DNA of 9,019 bases from Loktanella sp. (GCA_003551805.1 PUNR01000279.1:1-9019); one strand, 5' to 3'. Shown: positions 1-6,778, counted from the first letter of the stretch. A program made the numbers and translations. The notes: a model not told the origin generated them from the letters alone.

Positions 1-1689
1 TGCGTGATCCGCCCGCTTTACGGCGCCTTGCCGTTCAAGGATCAACGCGCGGCGATTGCGCCGGCGACAGCTGGCCGCAAGATCGTGCTGTCGACATCTA
101 TCGCCGAAACCTCGCTGACGATCCCAGATATACGCGTTGTGGTGGATGCAGGCAGCGCGCGGCGGTCGCGGTTTGATCCCGGTTCCGGCATGTCACGGCT
201 GGTCACTGAACGCGTCAGCCGGGCCGAGGCCACGCAACGTGCAGGGCGCGCAGGGCGCGTGGCCCCTGGTGATGCCTACAAGCTTTGGACCAAAGGCGAG
301 GATGGCGCCCTGCCCGCCTTTGCCCCTGCGGAAATCGAGGCAGCGGACCTTGCAAATCTGGCACTGGAACTGGCGGTCTGGGGCAGCGATGATCTGGCGT
401 TTCTGACCCCGCCGCCCCCCGGCGCCCTGGCCGAGGCGCGCGCGCTGCTAAAAAACCTTGGGGCGCTGGATACCAACTTGCGGATCACGGCGCATGGCCG
501 CGCGCTGGCGGCACTACCGCTGCATCCGCGCCTGGGGCATATGGTGCAGACGGCAGGTGCTCAGGCGGCGCCTTTGGCGGCATTGCTGGCAGCGCGCGAC
601 CCGTTGCGCGGCGCGCCGGTCGATCTGGCCTTGCGGATCACGGCGCTGGCCGGGCGATACGACGGACCCGGGCAGGTCAACCATGCGGCACTGGCGCAGA
701 TCAAGGCCGATATTCCGCGCCTGTCCAAAGGCCTGCCGAAAACCGCGCCGATGTCTTTGGCAGAACAAGCGGCGCTGGCTTACCCTGACCGGGTCGGGCT
801 GCGGCGCAAGGGCGATGCGCCGCGCTATCTGCTTTCGGGCGGCAAAGGCGCGGTGCTGGATGCGGCGGATCCGTTGGCAGGGCAACGGCTGATCGTCGCG
901 ACCGATCTGGATGGCGACAAGCTGGAGGCGCGCGTCAGGCAGGCGGTGGCGATCAGCGATGCGCAGTTGCGCGGGCTGTTTGGTGAACAGATCGCGTGGC
1001 ATGACCTGTGCCTGTGGTCGCGGCGCGACAACAAGGTACTGGCGCGCAAACAGGAACGCTTTGGCGCGCTGGTGCTGGATGATCGGGTCTGGTCGGATGC
1101 CCCCGATGACGCGGTGGCAAGTGCAATGCTGGACGGCGTGCGGCAGTTGGGGCTGAAGCTTTCACCCGCAGCACGGCGCTTTCAGGCGCGGGTGGCGCTG
1201 GTGGACGACTTGCCTGCCATGGATGATGCAGCCCTGATCGCGACATTGGACGATTGGTTGCTCTCGCATCTGTCGGGTGTGCGCAGTGCAGAGGATTGGA
1301 AACGCTTTGACGCGCTGCCTGCATTGCGGGCGATGCTGGACTGGGACCAGATGCAGCGGCTTGATGCTGCTGCACCGGCAGGTTTTGAAACCCCGCTGGG
1401 ACGCAAGATTCCGATTGATTACGATGATGCGGTCCCCGGTATCACCCTGCGGCTGCAAGAAATGTTTGGCGTGACGCGGCACCCGATGGTGGGGCGCGTG
1501 CCGCTGAGGATCACATTGCTGTCGCCGGGGCAAAAGCCGGTGCAGGTGACACAGGATATCGTCGGTTTCTGGGCCACATCCTACGCCGATGTGCGGCGTG
1601 ACATGCGCGGCCGCTATCCGCGCCATCCCTGGCCCGAAGACCCGACACAGGCCGACCCCACGCTGCGCGCGAAACCGCGCGGCACCTGA
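1..1689 (+). CDS. hrpB: ATP-dependent helicase HrpB, C-terminal part (5' end outside window)
   Basis: A DEAH-box (superfamily 2) RNA helicase-like protein of the bacterial HrpB family. The reading frame is open from base 1 (codon TGC), so the N-terminal part with the Walker A and DEAH motifs lies off the left edge; the GTG at 4 is not taken as the start. Numbering residues from that GTG, motif V is at 27-40 (IVLSTSIAETSLTI) and motif VI at 78-85 (QRAGRAGR), followed by the helicase-associated region. The HrpB-specific C-terminal domain includes MFGV from residue 487 and ends with the typical GRYPRHPWPEDP block near 536-547. About 560 residues are visible; complete HrpB proteins are about 800-820, so roughly 250 are missing. 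The cellular role of HrpB is poorly defined in most bacteria. The gene converges on argF with 51 nt between stops. The family call is firm; HrpA is excluded by the C-terminal domain. Confidence 0.93.
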   Translation, partial: CVIRPLYGALPFKDQRAAIAPATAGRKIVLSTSIAETSLTIPDIRVVVDAGSARRSRFDPGSGMSRLVTERVSRAEATQRAGRAGRVAPGDAYKLWTKGEDGALPAFAPAEIEAADLANLALELAVWGSDDLAFLTPPPPGALAEARALLKNLGALDTNLRITAHGRALAALPLHPRLGHMVQTAGAQAAPLAALLAARDPLRGAPVDLALRITALAGRYDGPGQVNHAALAQIKADIPRLSKGLPKTAPMSLAEQAALAYPDRVGLRRKGDAPRYLLSGGKGAVLDAADPLAGQRLIVATDLDGDKLEARVRQAVAISDAQLRGLFGEQIAWHDLCLWSRRDNKVLARKQERFGALVLDDRVWSDAPDDAVASAMLDGVRQLGLKLSPAARRFQARVALVDDLPAMDDAALIATLDDWLLSHLSGVRSAEDWKRFDALPALRAMLDWDQMQRLDAAAPAGFETPLGRKIPIDYDDAVPGITLRLQEMFGVTRHPMVGRVPLRITLLSPGQKPVQVTQDIVGFWATSYADVRRDMRGRYPRHPWPEDPTQADPTLRAKPRGT

Positions 1690-1701
1690 CATCATCGTCA
1701 G
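1686..1701 (+). terminator. weak inverted repeat at the hrpB stop codon
   Basis: CTGAC (1686-1690) and GTCAG (1697-1701) form a 5-bp stem with a 6-nt loop. The left arm includes the hrpB stop codon. No T-run follows directly; the nearest is the TTTTT at 1732-1736. It lies in the 51-nt gap between convergent hrpB and argF, where a two-way terminator is expected. The stem is short, so this is only a candidate. Confidence 0.25.
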
Positions 1702-1706
1702 AGCTT

Positions 1707-1725
1707 AAATATCCCCGCCGGAGGC
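1707..1725 (-). repeat. short motif GCCTCCGGCGGGGATATTT downstream of argF
   Basis: On the - strand, 16 nt past the argF stop, the sequence reads GCCTCCGGCGGGGATATTT. From memory, near-identical strings (GCCTCCGGCGGG followed by an AT-rich TATTT) recur just after genes in many Rhodobacteraceae genomes. It can form only a small 4-bp hairpin before the AT-rich tail, so it may be a terminator-like element or a dispersed repeat. Only one copy was noticed in this window; the claim of recurrence is recalled, not computed. Confidence 0.4.
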
Positions 1726-1740
1726 CCGAATCTTTTTGGC

Positions 1741-2646
1741 TCAGCGCCCAAGGCAGTAACGCATGATCGCTTTTTGCGCATGCAGACGGTTTTCAGCCTC
1801 GTCAAAGATCACCGAATGCGGGCCGTCCATGACGCTGCTTGTCGCCTCGTCGTCGCGGTGGGCGGGCAGGCAATGCATGAACAGCGCGTCGGGCTTTGCC
1901 TTGGCCATCAGCGCGTCATTGACCTGATATCCGCGCAGTTGGTTATGCCGGCGTTCACGGGCGGATTGCGGGTCATGCATGCTGACCCAGGTATCGGTCA
2001 CCACAAGATCGGCCCCGCGCACCGCTTCATTCGGGTCGCGGACCACGGAATAAAGGCCGTCAAGCGCCGGTTCGGGGTCCAACGGCGGCGGGCCGGTGAA
2101 CACCAGATCGAAATCGAATTGCTTGGCAGCATGGGCGAAGCTGGCAAAGACGTTGTTGCCGTCACCGGACCAGACCACTTTCTTGCCTTTGATCGGGCCG
2201 TTATGTTCTTCGAATGTCATGATATCGGCCATGATCTGGCAAGGGTGGGTGCGGTTGGTCAACCCGTTAATCACCGGCACGGTCGCGTGTTCGGCCATAT
2301 CGAGAAGGGTCTGTTCCTCGAATGTGCGGATCATGATCAGATCGACATAGCGCGACAGAACGCGCGCGGTATCGGCGATGGTTTCGCCATGGCCAAGCTG
2401 CATATCGGCACCCGACAGCACCATGGTCTGTCCGCCCATCTGGCGCACGCCCACGTCAAAGGACACACGGGTCCGCGTGGACGGCTTTTCAAAGATCAGC
2501 GCCACCATATGCCCTGCAAGTGGCTGTTCGGCGTCAGGTGTGCCTTTGGGCAGACCGGCGCGGGCGTCTTTCATGGCGCGGGCATCACGGATGATGGCGG
2601 TCAGATCTTCGGCGGGGGTCGTATGAATATCAAGAAAATGGGTCAT
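1741..2646 (-). CDS. argF: ornithine carbamoyltransferase
   Basis: Joins carbamoyl phosphate and ornithine to give citrulline, the sixth step of arginine synthesis, in the cytosol. The 301-residue product carries the expected motifs: the carbamoyl-phosphate loop STRTR at 56-60, HPCQ at 134-137, GDGNNV at 161-166, the ornithine-binding DTWVSM at 218-223, and HCLPAHR at 258-264 with the catalytic cysteine 259. The residue after DTWVSM is His224 where many relatives have Gly. Length is at the short end of the family (about 300-335). The ATG at 2644-2646 starts a normal family N-terminus and has an AAGAG-type ribosome binding site about 7 nt upstream. It sits 15 nt after the argD stop in the same direction, so the two are almost certainly co-transcribed, with argF second. 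The DTWVSM and HCLP motifs favour ornithine over aspartate carbamoyltransferase. Confidence 0.96.
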   Translation of the reverse strand: MTHFLDIHTTPAEDLTAIIRDARAMKDARAGLPKGTPDAEQPLAGHMVALIFEKPSTRTRVSFDVGVRQMGGQTMVLSGADMQLGHGETIADTARVLSRYVDLIMIRTFEEQTLLDMAEHATVPVINGLTNRTHPCQIMADIMTFEEHNGPIKGKKVVWSGDGNNVFASFAHAAKQFDFDLVFTGPPPLDPEPALDGLYSVVRDPNEAVRGADLVVTDTWVSMHDPQSARERRHNQLRGYQVNDALMAKAKPDALFMHCLPAHRDDEATSSVMDGPHSVIFDEAENRLHAQKAIMRYCLGR

Positions 2647-2661
2647 TGTATCACTCTTTAC

Positions 2662-3849
2662 TTACGCTGCGGTCAGATCGGAACGCAGGTCTGAGGCCGC
2701 AGCATCCAGCATTGTCACCGCCTGAGCGATATCATCATCCGAGATGTTCAGGGGCGGCAGCAAACGCACAACATTGTCCGCCGCTGGCACCGTCAACACG
2801 CCATTGGCATAGCCTGCCTTGACCAGATCGCTGTTTGTGACCTTGCATTTCAGCCCCAGCATCAGGCCGGACCCGCGCACATCCTCGAAAATGTCGGGAT
2901 GTGACGCGACCAGACCTTCCAGTTTTTGGCGGAACAGACCGGCCTTGCGGTTCACTTCGGCCAGAAAATCGTCGGTCGCCACAATTTCCATCACGCGCGC
3001 ACCGACAGCACAAGCCAGAGGGTTGCCGCCATAGGTCGATCCATGCGTGCCGGCAGTCATGCCGCTTGCAGCGTTTTCGGTAGCCAGCACCGCGCCCAAG
3101 GGAAAGCCGCCGCCGATGCCTTTGGCGACCATCATGATGTCAGGGGTGATGCCGGACCATTCATGCGCAAAAAGCTTGCCTGTCCGACCCATGCCGCATT
3201 GCACCTCGTCCAAAATCAGCAAGATTCCATGCTGGTCGCACAGATCGCGCAGACCTTTCAGGCAAGCGTCGGGCAGCGGGCGAATGCCACCTTCGCCCTG
3301 CACAGGTTCGACAAGGATTGCAGCGATCTTGTCGCTGACGGCGGCTTGCAGCGCGTCGTGGTCGCCAAAATCCAGATGGGTAAAGCCGGGCAGCAAGGGG
3401 CCGAAGCCTTTGGTCATCTTCTCGGACCCGGCGGCGGCAATGCCTGCGCTTGACCGGCCATGGAAAGACCCGCTGAAGGTGATAATCTCGGTCCGGTCCG
3501 GCTGGCCTTTATCGTACCAGTATTTGCGCGCCATCTTGACCGCAAGTTCACAGGCTTCGGTGCCGGAATTGGTGAAAAACACCGTATCGGCGAAGGTTTT
3601 ATCCACCAGCATATCCGCCAGCTTTTGCTGCGCAGGGATATTGTACAGGTTCGAGACATGCCAAAGCGCCTGCGCCTGCGTCGTCAACGCCTCGACCAGC
3701 GCGGGATGCGCATGGCCCAGCGCATTCACGGCGATCCCTGCGCCAAGGTCCAGAAAGCGGCGACCGTCCGCCTCGGTCAGCCAGGAACCGGACCCGGATG
3801 TGAATGTCAGCGGGGCACGCGAATAGGTAGGCAGCACAGATGCGATCAT
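2662..3849 (-). CDS. argD: acetylornithine aminotransferase (class III PLP aminotransferase)
   Basis: Transfers an amino group from glutamate to N-acetylglutamate semialdehyde, giving N-acetylornithine; relatives may also act on succinyldiaminopimelate in lysine synthesis. The 395-residue product shows NSGTEA at 94-99 (cofactor phosphate binding), FHGR at 129-132, DEVQ at 214-217 (Asp214 contacting the PLP ring nitrogen) and AKGIGGGFPLGA with the PLP-linked Lys243. The ATG at 3847-3849 is chosen because the family N-terminus begins there (MIASVLPTYSRAPL) and an AAAGGA ribosome binding site ends about 8 nt upstream. An in-frame TTG at 3901-3903 would add 18 residues unlike the family and would overlap the candidate promoter. 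It is followed by argF after 15 nt, which favours argD over other ornithine or gamma-aminobutyrate aminotransferases. Its upstream region holds a palindrome described separately. Confidence 0.94.
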   Translation of the reverse strand: MIASVLPTYSRAPLTFTSGSGSWLTEADGRRFLDLGAGIAVNALGHAHPALVEALTTQAQALWHVSNLYNIPAQQKLADMLVDKTFADTVFFTNSGTEACELAVKMARKYWYDKGQPDRTEIITFSGSFHGRSSAGIAAAGSEKMTKGFGPLLPGFTHLDFGDHDALQAAVSDKIAAILVEPVQGEGGIRPLPDACLKGLRDLCDQHGILLILDEVQCGMGRTGKLFAHEWSGITPDIMMVAKGIGGGFPLGAVLATENAASGMTAGTHGSTYGGNPLACAVGARVMEIVATDDFLAEVNRKAGLFRQKLEGLVASHPDIFEDVRGSGLMLGLKCKVTNSDLVKAGYANGVLTVPAADNVVRLLPPLNISDDDIAQAVTMLDAAASDLRSDLTAA

Positions 3850-3873
3850 GGGATCATCCTTTTGATTGGCCAG

Positions 3874-3890
3874 ATTGGTGCAGGACCAAT
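3874..3890 (-). promoter_or_regulatory. palindromic operator candidate (LysR-type T-N11-A) upstream of argD
   Basis: ATTGGT (3874-3879) and ACCAAT (3885-3890) are perfect 6-bp arms around a 5-nt centre. Read as ATT-N11-AAT the site fits the T-N11-A form of LysR-type regulator boxes. A further direct copy of GATTGG lies at 3864-3869, 9 nt from the GATTGG at 3873-3878. The palindrome is 25-41 nt upstream of the argD start codon, where the -10 element of the TTGACT promoter would fall. The regulator is unknown; ArgP is one LysR family member linked to arginine and lysine, but nothing here identifies it. Confidence 0.35.
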
Positions 3891-3897
3891 GCGGCAG

Positions 3898-3903
3898 AGT
3901 CAA
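3898..3903 (-). promoter_or_regulatory. -35-like box TTGACT for argDF
   Basis: On the - strand TTGACT matches 5 of 6 bases of the sigma70 -35 consensus. No good -10 lies 16-18 nt downstream (best candidate ACCAAT, 3 of 6); that position is occupied by the palindrome, which may mean the promoter depends on an activator. A GANTC methylation site (GAGTC, 3897-3901) overlaps the box. Confidence 0.3.
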
Positions 3904-4050
3904 TTTATTTGGGGAAAGGCAGACAGACGTAGCTTAGGCGCGCGCGAAATCGCGTCGGCGTCGGAGGTTCTGATCGAAGCTGTATGTCATGTCGCAAGGC
4001 TAGCGCGCCGCACTGAAAGAGAAAAGCTAGAAAATCCGGTCCGCAGAAAA

Positions 4051-4079
4051 TTGTCTTACGGGCTGGAAAACCGTGATAT
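4051..4079 (+). promoter_or_regulatory. weak sigma70-like promoter for the Asp-box gene
   Basis: TTGTCT (4051-4056, 4 of 6 matches to the -35 consensus) is followed after 17 nt by TGATAT (4074-4079, 3 of 6 to the -10). It lies about 28 nt before the start codon, leaving a short leader that contains the AGGAGG ribosome binding site at 4096-4101. Spacing is ideal but the hexamers are weak. Confidence 0.27.
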
Positions 4080-4106
4080 CATCGCAGCACCAAGCAGGAG
4101 GCGCTG

Positions 4107-5273
4107 ATGTCGCAAAACACCCTGACTGTTCTGGTCGGCACGACCAAAGGTGCTTTTCTTCTGACCAGCGATCCCGCGCGTCAGGCTTGGCGATGCAGTG
4201 CGCCGATGTGCGACGGCTGGCCGATCAACCACATCATCGGTGATCCTGACAGCGGCATGATCTGGGCCGCCGGTGGTAGCGACTGGCACGGCGCGGGCGT
4301 CTGGCGGTCGGCGGATCAGGGCGCGACATGGGAACTGGTCAGGCTGACCAAGGGCCAGATGGACGACTGGGCCGCCAATGACCCCGACTTTGCCGCCATG
4401 ATCGGCTGGGACGATGTGCCTTTGCCGTTTGGCGACAGCTTTAGCCAGATCTGGTCACTTGGGTATGTGGATGGCACGCTTTACGCGGGCACCAAGCCTG
4501 CAACGCTGATCAAAAGCAACGACCACGGGCAAAGCTGGGAAAAGGTGGATGGGCTGACGGATCATCCCTCTGCCGGGGACTGGCATGGCGGGGCGGCGGG
4601 GCTGGTGCTGCATTCGATCGTCACCGATCCGGCCAATCCGCGCAATATCTGGGTGGGTATTTCTGCCGCCGGTGTTTTCGCGACCGAGGATGGTGGCGCC
4701 ACATGGGACAGGCGGAACCGGCTGTCCAATACCACGGCCTGCGCGCATCACGATCACCCCGCAGCACCGCGCGGGGGCGAGACGGGGCATTGCGTGCATA
4801 ACATGATGCGCGCGCCGGGGGCGGGTGATGTGCTTTATCAGCAGAACCACCACGGTGTATGGCGGTCTGCCGATGGCGGGCGCAGTTGGGACGATATCAA
4901 CGACGGTTTGCCCTCGACCTTCGGCTTTCCGATCCGTGTGCATCCGCGCGATCCGGATACAGTGTGGACGCTGCCTTTGAACGGTGACAGTGCGGGGCGC
5001 TATCCACCGGATGCCGCCGCCGCCGTCTGGCGCACCCGTGACGGCGGGCAAAGCTGGCAAGCCTTGCGCGCAGGTCTTCCGCAGGAAAGTTGCTATTTCA
5101 CCGTGCTGCGTCAGGCGATGGGGGGCGATATGCGCGATCCGGCGGGGGTTTATTTCGGTACCAACAGCGGATCGGTTTTCGCCAGCTGCGATGAAGGCGA
5201 CAAGTGGCAGGAAATCGCGCGCCACCTGCCCACTGTTCTGGCGGTCGAAGTTCTGGACCGCGTGTCGTCTTAG
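4107..5273 (+). CDS. six-Asp-box (BNR/YCF48/sortilin-like) beta-propeller protein of unknown function
   Basis: A 388-residue protein with no signal peptide or membrane segment, so probably cytosolic. Six Asp-boxes (S/T-x-D-x-G-x-[ST]-W type) occur at 68-75, 137-144, 193-200, 254-261, 310-317 and, degenerate with Lys before Trp, 360-367. This spacing indicates one beta-propeller filling almost the whole chain. Annotation pipelines often label such proteins exo-alpha-sialidase or glycosyl hydrolase, but I see no FRIP motif or clear sialidase catalytic set, so no enzyme activity is assigned. Blocks I recall as conserved in this bacterial family include GHCVH (227-231), QNHHGVWRS (246-254), FGFPIRVHP (272-280) and GVYFGT (347-352). 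A Cys/His-rich stretch at 212-231 could bind metal. AGGAGG at 4096-4101, 5 nt from the ATG, fixes the start. The gene is divergent from argD, and its stop overlaps that of the convergent permease. The fold call is strong; the function is unknown. Confidence 0.85.
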   Translation: MSQNTLTVLVGTTKGAFLLTSDPARQAWRCSAPMCDGWPINHIIGDPDSGMIWAAGGSDWHGAGVWRSADQGATWELVRLTKGQMDDWAANDPDFAAMIGWDDVPLPFGDSFSQIWSLGYVDGTLYAGTKPATLIKSNDHGQSWEKVDGLTDHPSAGDWHGGAAGLVLHSIVTDPANPRNIWVGISAAGVFATEDGGATWDRRNRLSNTTACAHHDHPAAPRGGETGHCVHNMMRAPGAGDVLYQQNHHGVWRSADGGRSWDDINDGLPSTFGFPIRVHPRDPDTVWTLPLNGDSAGRYPPDAAAAVWRTRDGGQSWQALRAGLPQESCYFTVLRQAMGGDMRDPAGVYFGTNSGSVFASCDEGDKWQEIARHLPTVLAVEVLDRVSS

Positions 5274-6073
5274 GCTTTCAGCCGGTAGCCGGATTTCATC
5301 CAGCGATGGCAGACCGCCAATATGACGACACAGCTGCCACCGACGACCATCAGCCCCAGCCAAGGGCTGCTGTCGCTGACCCCGATCATCCCGAAACGCA
5401 CACCGTCGATGATATAGAAAAACGGGTTCGCATGGCTGAGCGTCTGCAAAAACGGCGGCAGTGCGTCTATGGAATAAAACGTGCCGGACAGAAACGCGAG
5501 CGGGGTCACAAGGAAATTGGTGATCGCAGAAAGCTGGTCGAATTTATTGGCAAAGATACCTGCGATCATCCCCAGTCCGCCCATCAGCACAGAGCCGAGC
5601 AGAACAAAGGTCATCGCCCAGCCCGCATGGACCAGACCCACGTCCAGAAACACGAAAGCGCCGATAGCGATGACTACGCCCACCAGCAAACCACGCGCAA
5701 CAGCCCCGCCGATGTAGCCTGCGACAAGCTCGGACGCGGAAAGCGGCGGCATCAGCGTATCGACGATATTGCCCTGCACCTTGGCCGACGCAATGCTGGA
5801 AGATGTATTGGCAAAAGCGTTCTGGATCACCGTCATCGTCAGGATGCCGGGCACTAGAAAGGTCATGAAATCCACGCCCATGACATCGCCGCGCTGTGAT
5901 CCGATGGCGATGGTAAAGATCATCAGGAACAGGCCGGCGTTAATCAGTGGCGCCATCACCGTCTGTAGCCAGACATTCAGAAACCGCCGGATTTCGCGGA
6001 TGGTCAGGGTCCAAGCGCCCAGCCAGTTCACATGCCCAAAGCGGCGCACACCCATTTCGATCTTGCTTGCCAT
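5270..6073 (-). CDS. ABC-2 family transporter permease (YadH/NodJ-like)
   Basis: The membrane subunit of an ABC exporter. The 267-residue product has an N-terminal amphipathic stretch followed by six likely membrane segments at about 38-58, 69-89, 118-142, 150-174, 183-203 and 237-257. The conserved ABC-2 features are present: FLVPGIL at 72-78, the cytoplasmic DTLMPPLSASELV block at 105-117, and NPFFYIIDGVRFG at 216-228. Length matches the family (about 250-270). The ATG at 6071-6073 has AAAGGA about 8 nt upstream. Such permeases pair with a separate ATP-binding subunit, but none is in this window, so the partner is outside it or elsewhere in the genome. The substrate cannot be read from sequence; relatives handle drugs, polysaccharides or lipo-oligosaccharides. 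The stop codon overlaps the stop of the convergent Asp-box gene, and the gene diverges from the SH3-domain gene with 86 nt between starts. Confidence 0.88.
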   Translation of the reverse strand: MASKIEMGVRRFGHVNWLGAWTLTIREIRRFLNVWLQTVMAPLINAGLFLMIFTIAIGSQRGDVMGVDFMTFLVPGILTMTVIQNAFANTSSSIASAKVQGNIVDTLMPPLSASELVAGYIGGAVARGLLVGVVIAIGAFVFLDVGLVHAGWAMTFVLLGSVLMGGLGMIAGIFANKFDQLSAITNFLVTPLAFLSGTFYSIDALPPFLQTLSHANPFFYIIDGVRFGMIGVSDSSPWLGLMVVGGSCVVILAVCHRWMKSGYRLKA

Positions 6074-6159
6074 TCAATCAGTCCTTTGTCTCGGGGGCAG
6101 ACATATCCTATCTTGCCCGCGTGACCAGTCCCGATCTGAAACACAAGAAGGATGCACCG
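6074..6159. promoter_or_regulatory. divergent region between the permease and the SH3-domain gene
   Basis: This 86-nt gap must hold start signals for both genes. The permease side has AAAGGA (- strand) and the SH3 side AAGGA at 6148-6152, 7 nt before its ATG. An AT-containing block, TATCCTATCT at 6104-6113, is the only -10-like sequence for the + strand, paired with a poor TTTGTC at 6085-6090. Its reverse complement, containing TAGGAT, could serve the other direction. No confident promoter could be set on either strand. Confidence 0.35.
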
Positions 6160-6771
6160 ATGCGAACGCTGTTGATCCTCGCGCTGGCGATCTGGCCCGC
6201 GTTTGCGTCTGCCGACACTGTGCCACCCGCCCTGCCTGCGCTTTTCGAGGTCATTGGCGTTGGCTCTGACGATCAACTGAACATCCGCACCAGTCCTGAT
6301 GCAGGGTCGGATATTATCGGGGCGCTGGCCTTTGACCGCACCGCGGTCGAGGTCATCCTGTTCAGCACGACAGGCCGATGGGCGCTGGTCAATCATGAAG
6401 AACGCTCTGGCTGGGTCGCTGCACGGTTTCTGCAACGCTCTGCGCCCGTTGATGGCCCGATGGGTTTCGCCGCGCGCAACCTGACCTGTTACGGCACCGA
6501 ACCTTTTTGGTCGGTACAAATCACCGATACGCAAATCACGCTCTCCACCCCCGAGGCAGAAGGTGTCCACCCTGTCACGGCGATCTACCGAAATTCTGAA
6601 CACCTTTTGCCAGGTTCAAACACCGCGTTTTTCGACTGGTCGGTGGATGGTGTGCCCGTGCGGTCACATATCCTGCCCGGCATTTGCCACGACGGGATGA
6701 GCGACCGGACCTTTGGCCTACATTATATTGATAATGCGCTGGGTCATCGGGGCTGTTGCAGTCTTTATTGA
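6160..6771 (+). CDS. secreted SH3-domain protein with COG3650-like cysteine-containing C-terminal domain
   Basis: The 203-residue product starts with a signal peptide (residues 1-18, likely cut after Ala18 in the sequence FASAD), so it is exported, probably to the periplasm. Residues about 29-92 look like a bacterial SH3 (SH3b) domain, with LNIRTSPD at 40-47, GRWALV at 72-77 and GWVAARFL at 84-91. Such domains often bind cell wall or other envelope partners. The C-terminal half (about 105-203) carries GTEPFW at 112-117 and DGMSDR at 178-183, with cysteines at 110, 176, 199 and 200. This pattern I associate with the COG3650 group of small envelope proteins of unknown function. The ATG at 6160 is chosen because it begins the signal peptide and has AAGGA 7 nt upstream; longer in-frame starts run into the divergent permease. 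The precise function is unknown. Confidence 0.8.
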   Translation: MRTLLILALAIWPAFASADTVPPALPALFEVIGVGSDDQLNIRTSPDAGSDIIGALAFDRTAVEVILFSTTGRWALVNHEERSGWVAARFLQRSAPVDGPMGFAARNLTCYGTEPFWSVQITDTQITLSTPEAEGVHPVTAIYRNSEHLLPGSNTAFFDWSVDGVPVRSHILPGICHDGMSDRTFGLHYIDNALGHRGCCSLY

Positions 6772-6778
6772 CCACATA

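Larger units (their letters stand above)
3850..4106. promoter_or_regulatory. divergent intergenic region between argD and the Asp-box gene
   Basis: A 257-nt gap between divergent genes. The argD side (about 3850-3910) holds the argD ribosome binding site, a palindrome and a TTGACT box. The middle (about 3930-4010) holds CGCGA-AA-TCGCG at 3943-3954 and otherwise nothing recognised. The right side (about 4050-4106) holds a weak promoter candidate and a strong AGGAGG for the Asp-box gene. No convincing small ORF or RNA gene was seen. Confidence 0.6.

Noticed and set aside
1774..2694. Long + strand open frame (about 306 codons) opposite argF
   Set aside because: It lies wholly antisense to a clear argF. 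High G+C genes often leave the opposite strand open, and its translation resembles no family.
3047..3826. Long + strand open frames opposite argD
   Set aside because: Antisense to argD, low-complexity translation, no start signals.
3850..3903. Upstream TTG start for argD
   Set aside because: The 18 extra residues do not match the family; the internal ATG at 3847-3849 has a good ribosome binding site, and the TTG overlaps a promoter-like box.
3904..4106. A small gene or RNA in the argD/Asp-box gap
   Set aside because: Open frames there are very short or continue from antisense frames; no ribosome binding site plus start pair or convincing RNA structure was seen.
4107..5273. Calling the Asp-box protein a sialidase
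   Set aside because: Asp-boxes are structural and shared by many propeller families; no FRIP motif, export signal or catalytic set was found.
4455..5363. Long - strand open frame (about 302 codons) opposite the Asp-box gene
   Set aside because: Antisense to a strongly supported gene; its product is rich in Arg, His and Pro without recognisable motifs, and it would overlap the permease gene.
5947..6159. Longer N-terminus for the SH3-domain protein
   Set aside because: It would run through the divergent permease gene and would bury an obvious signal peptide inside the chain.
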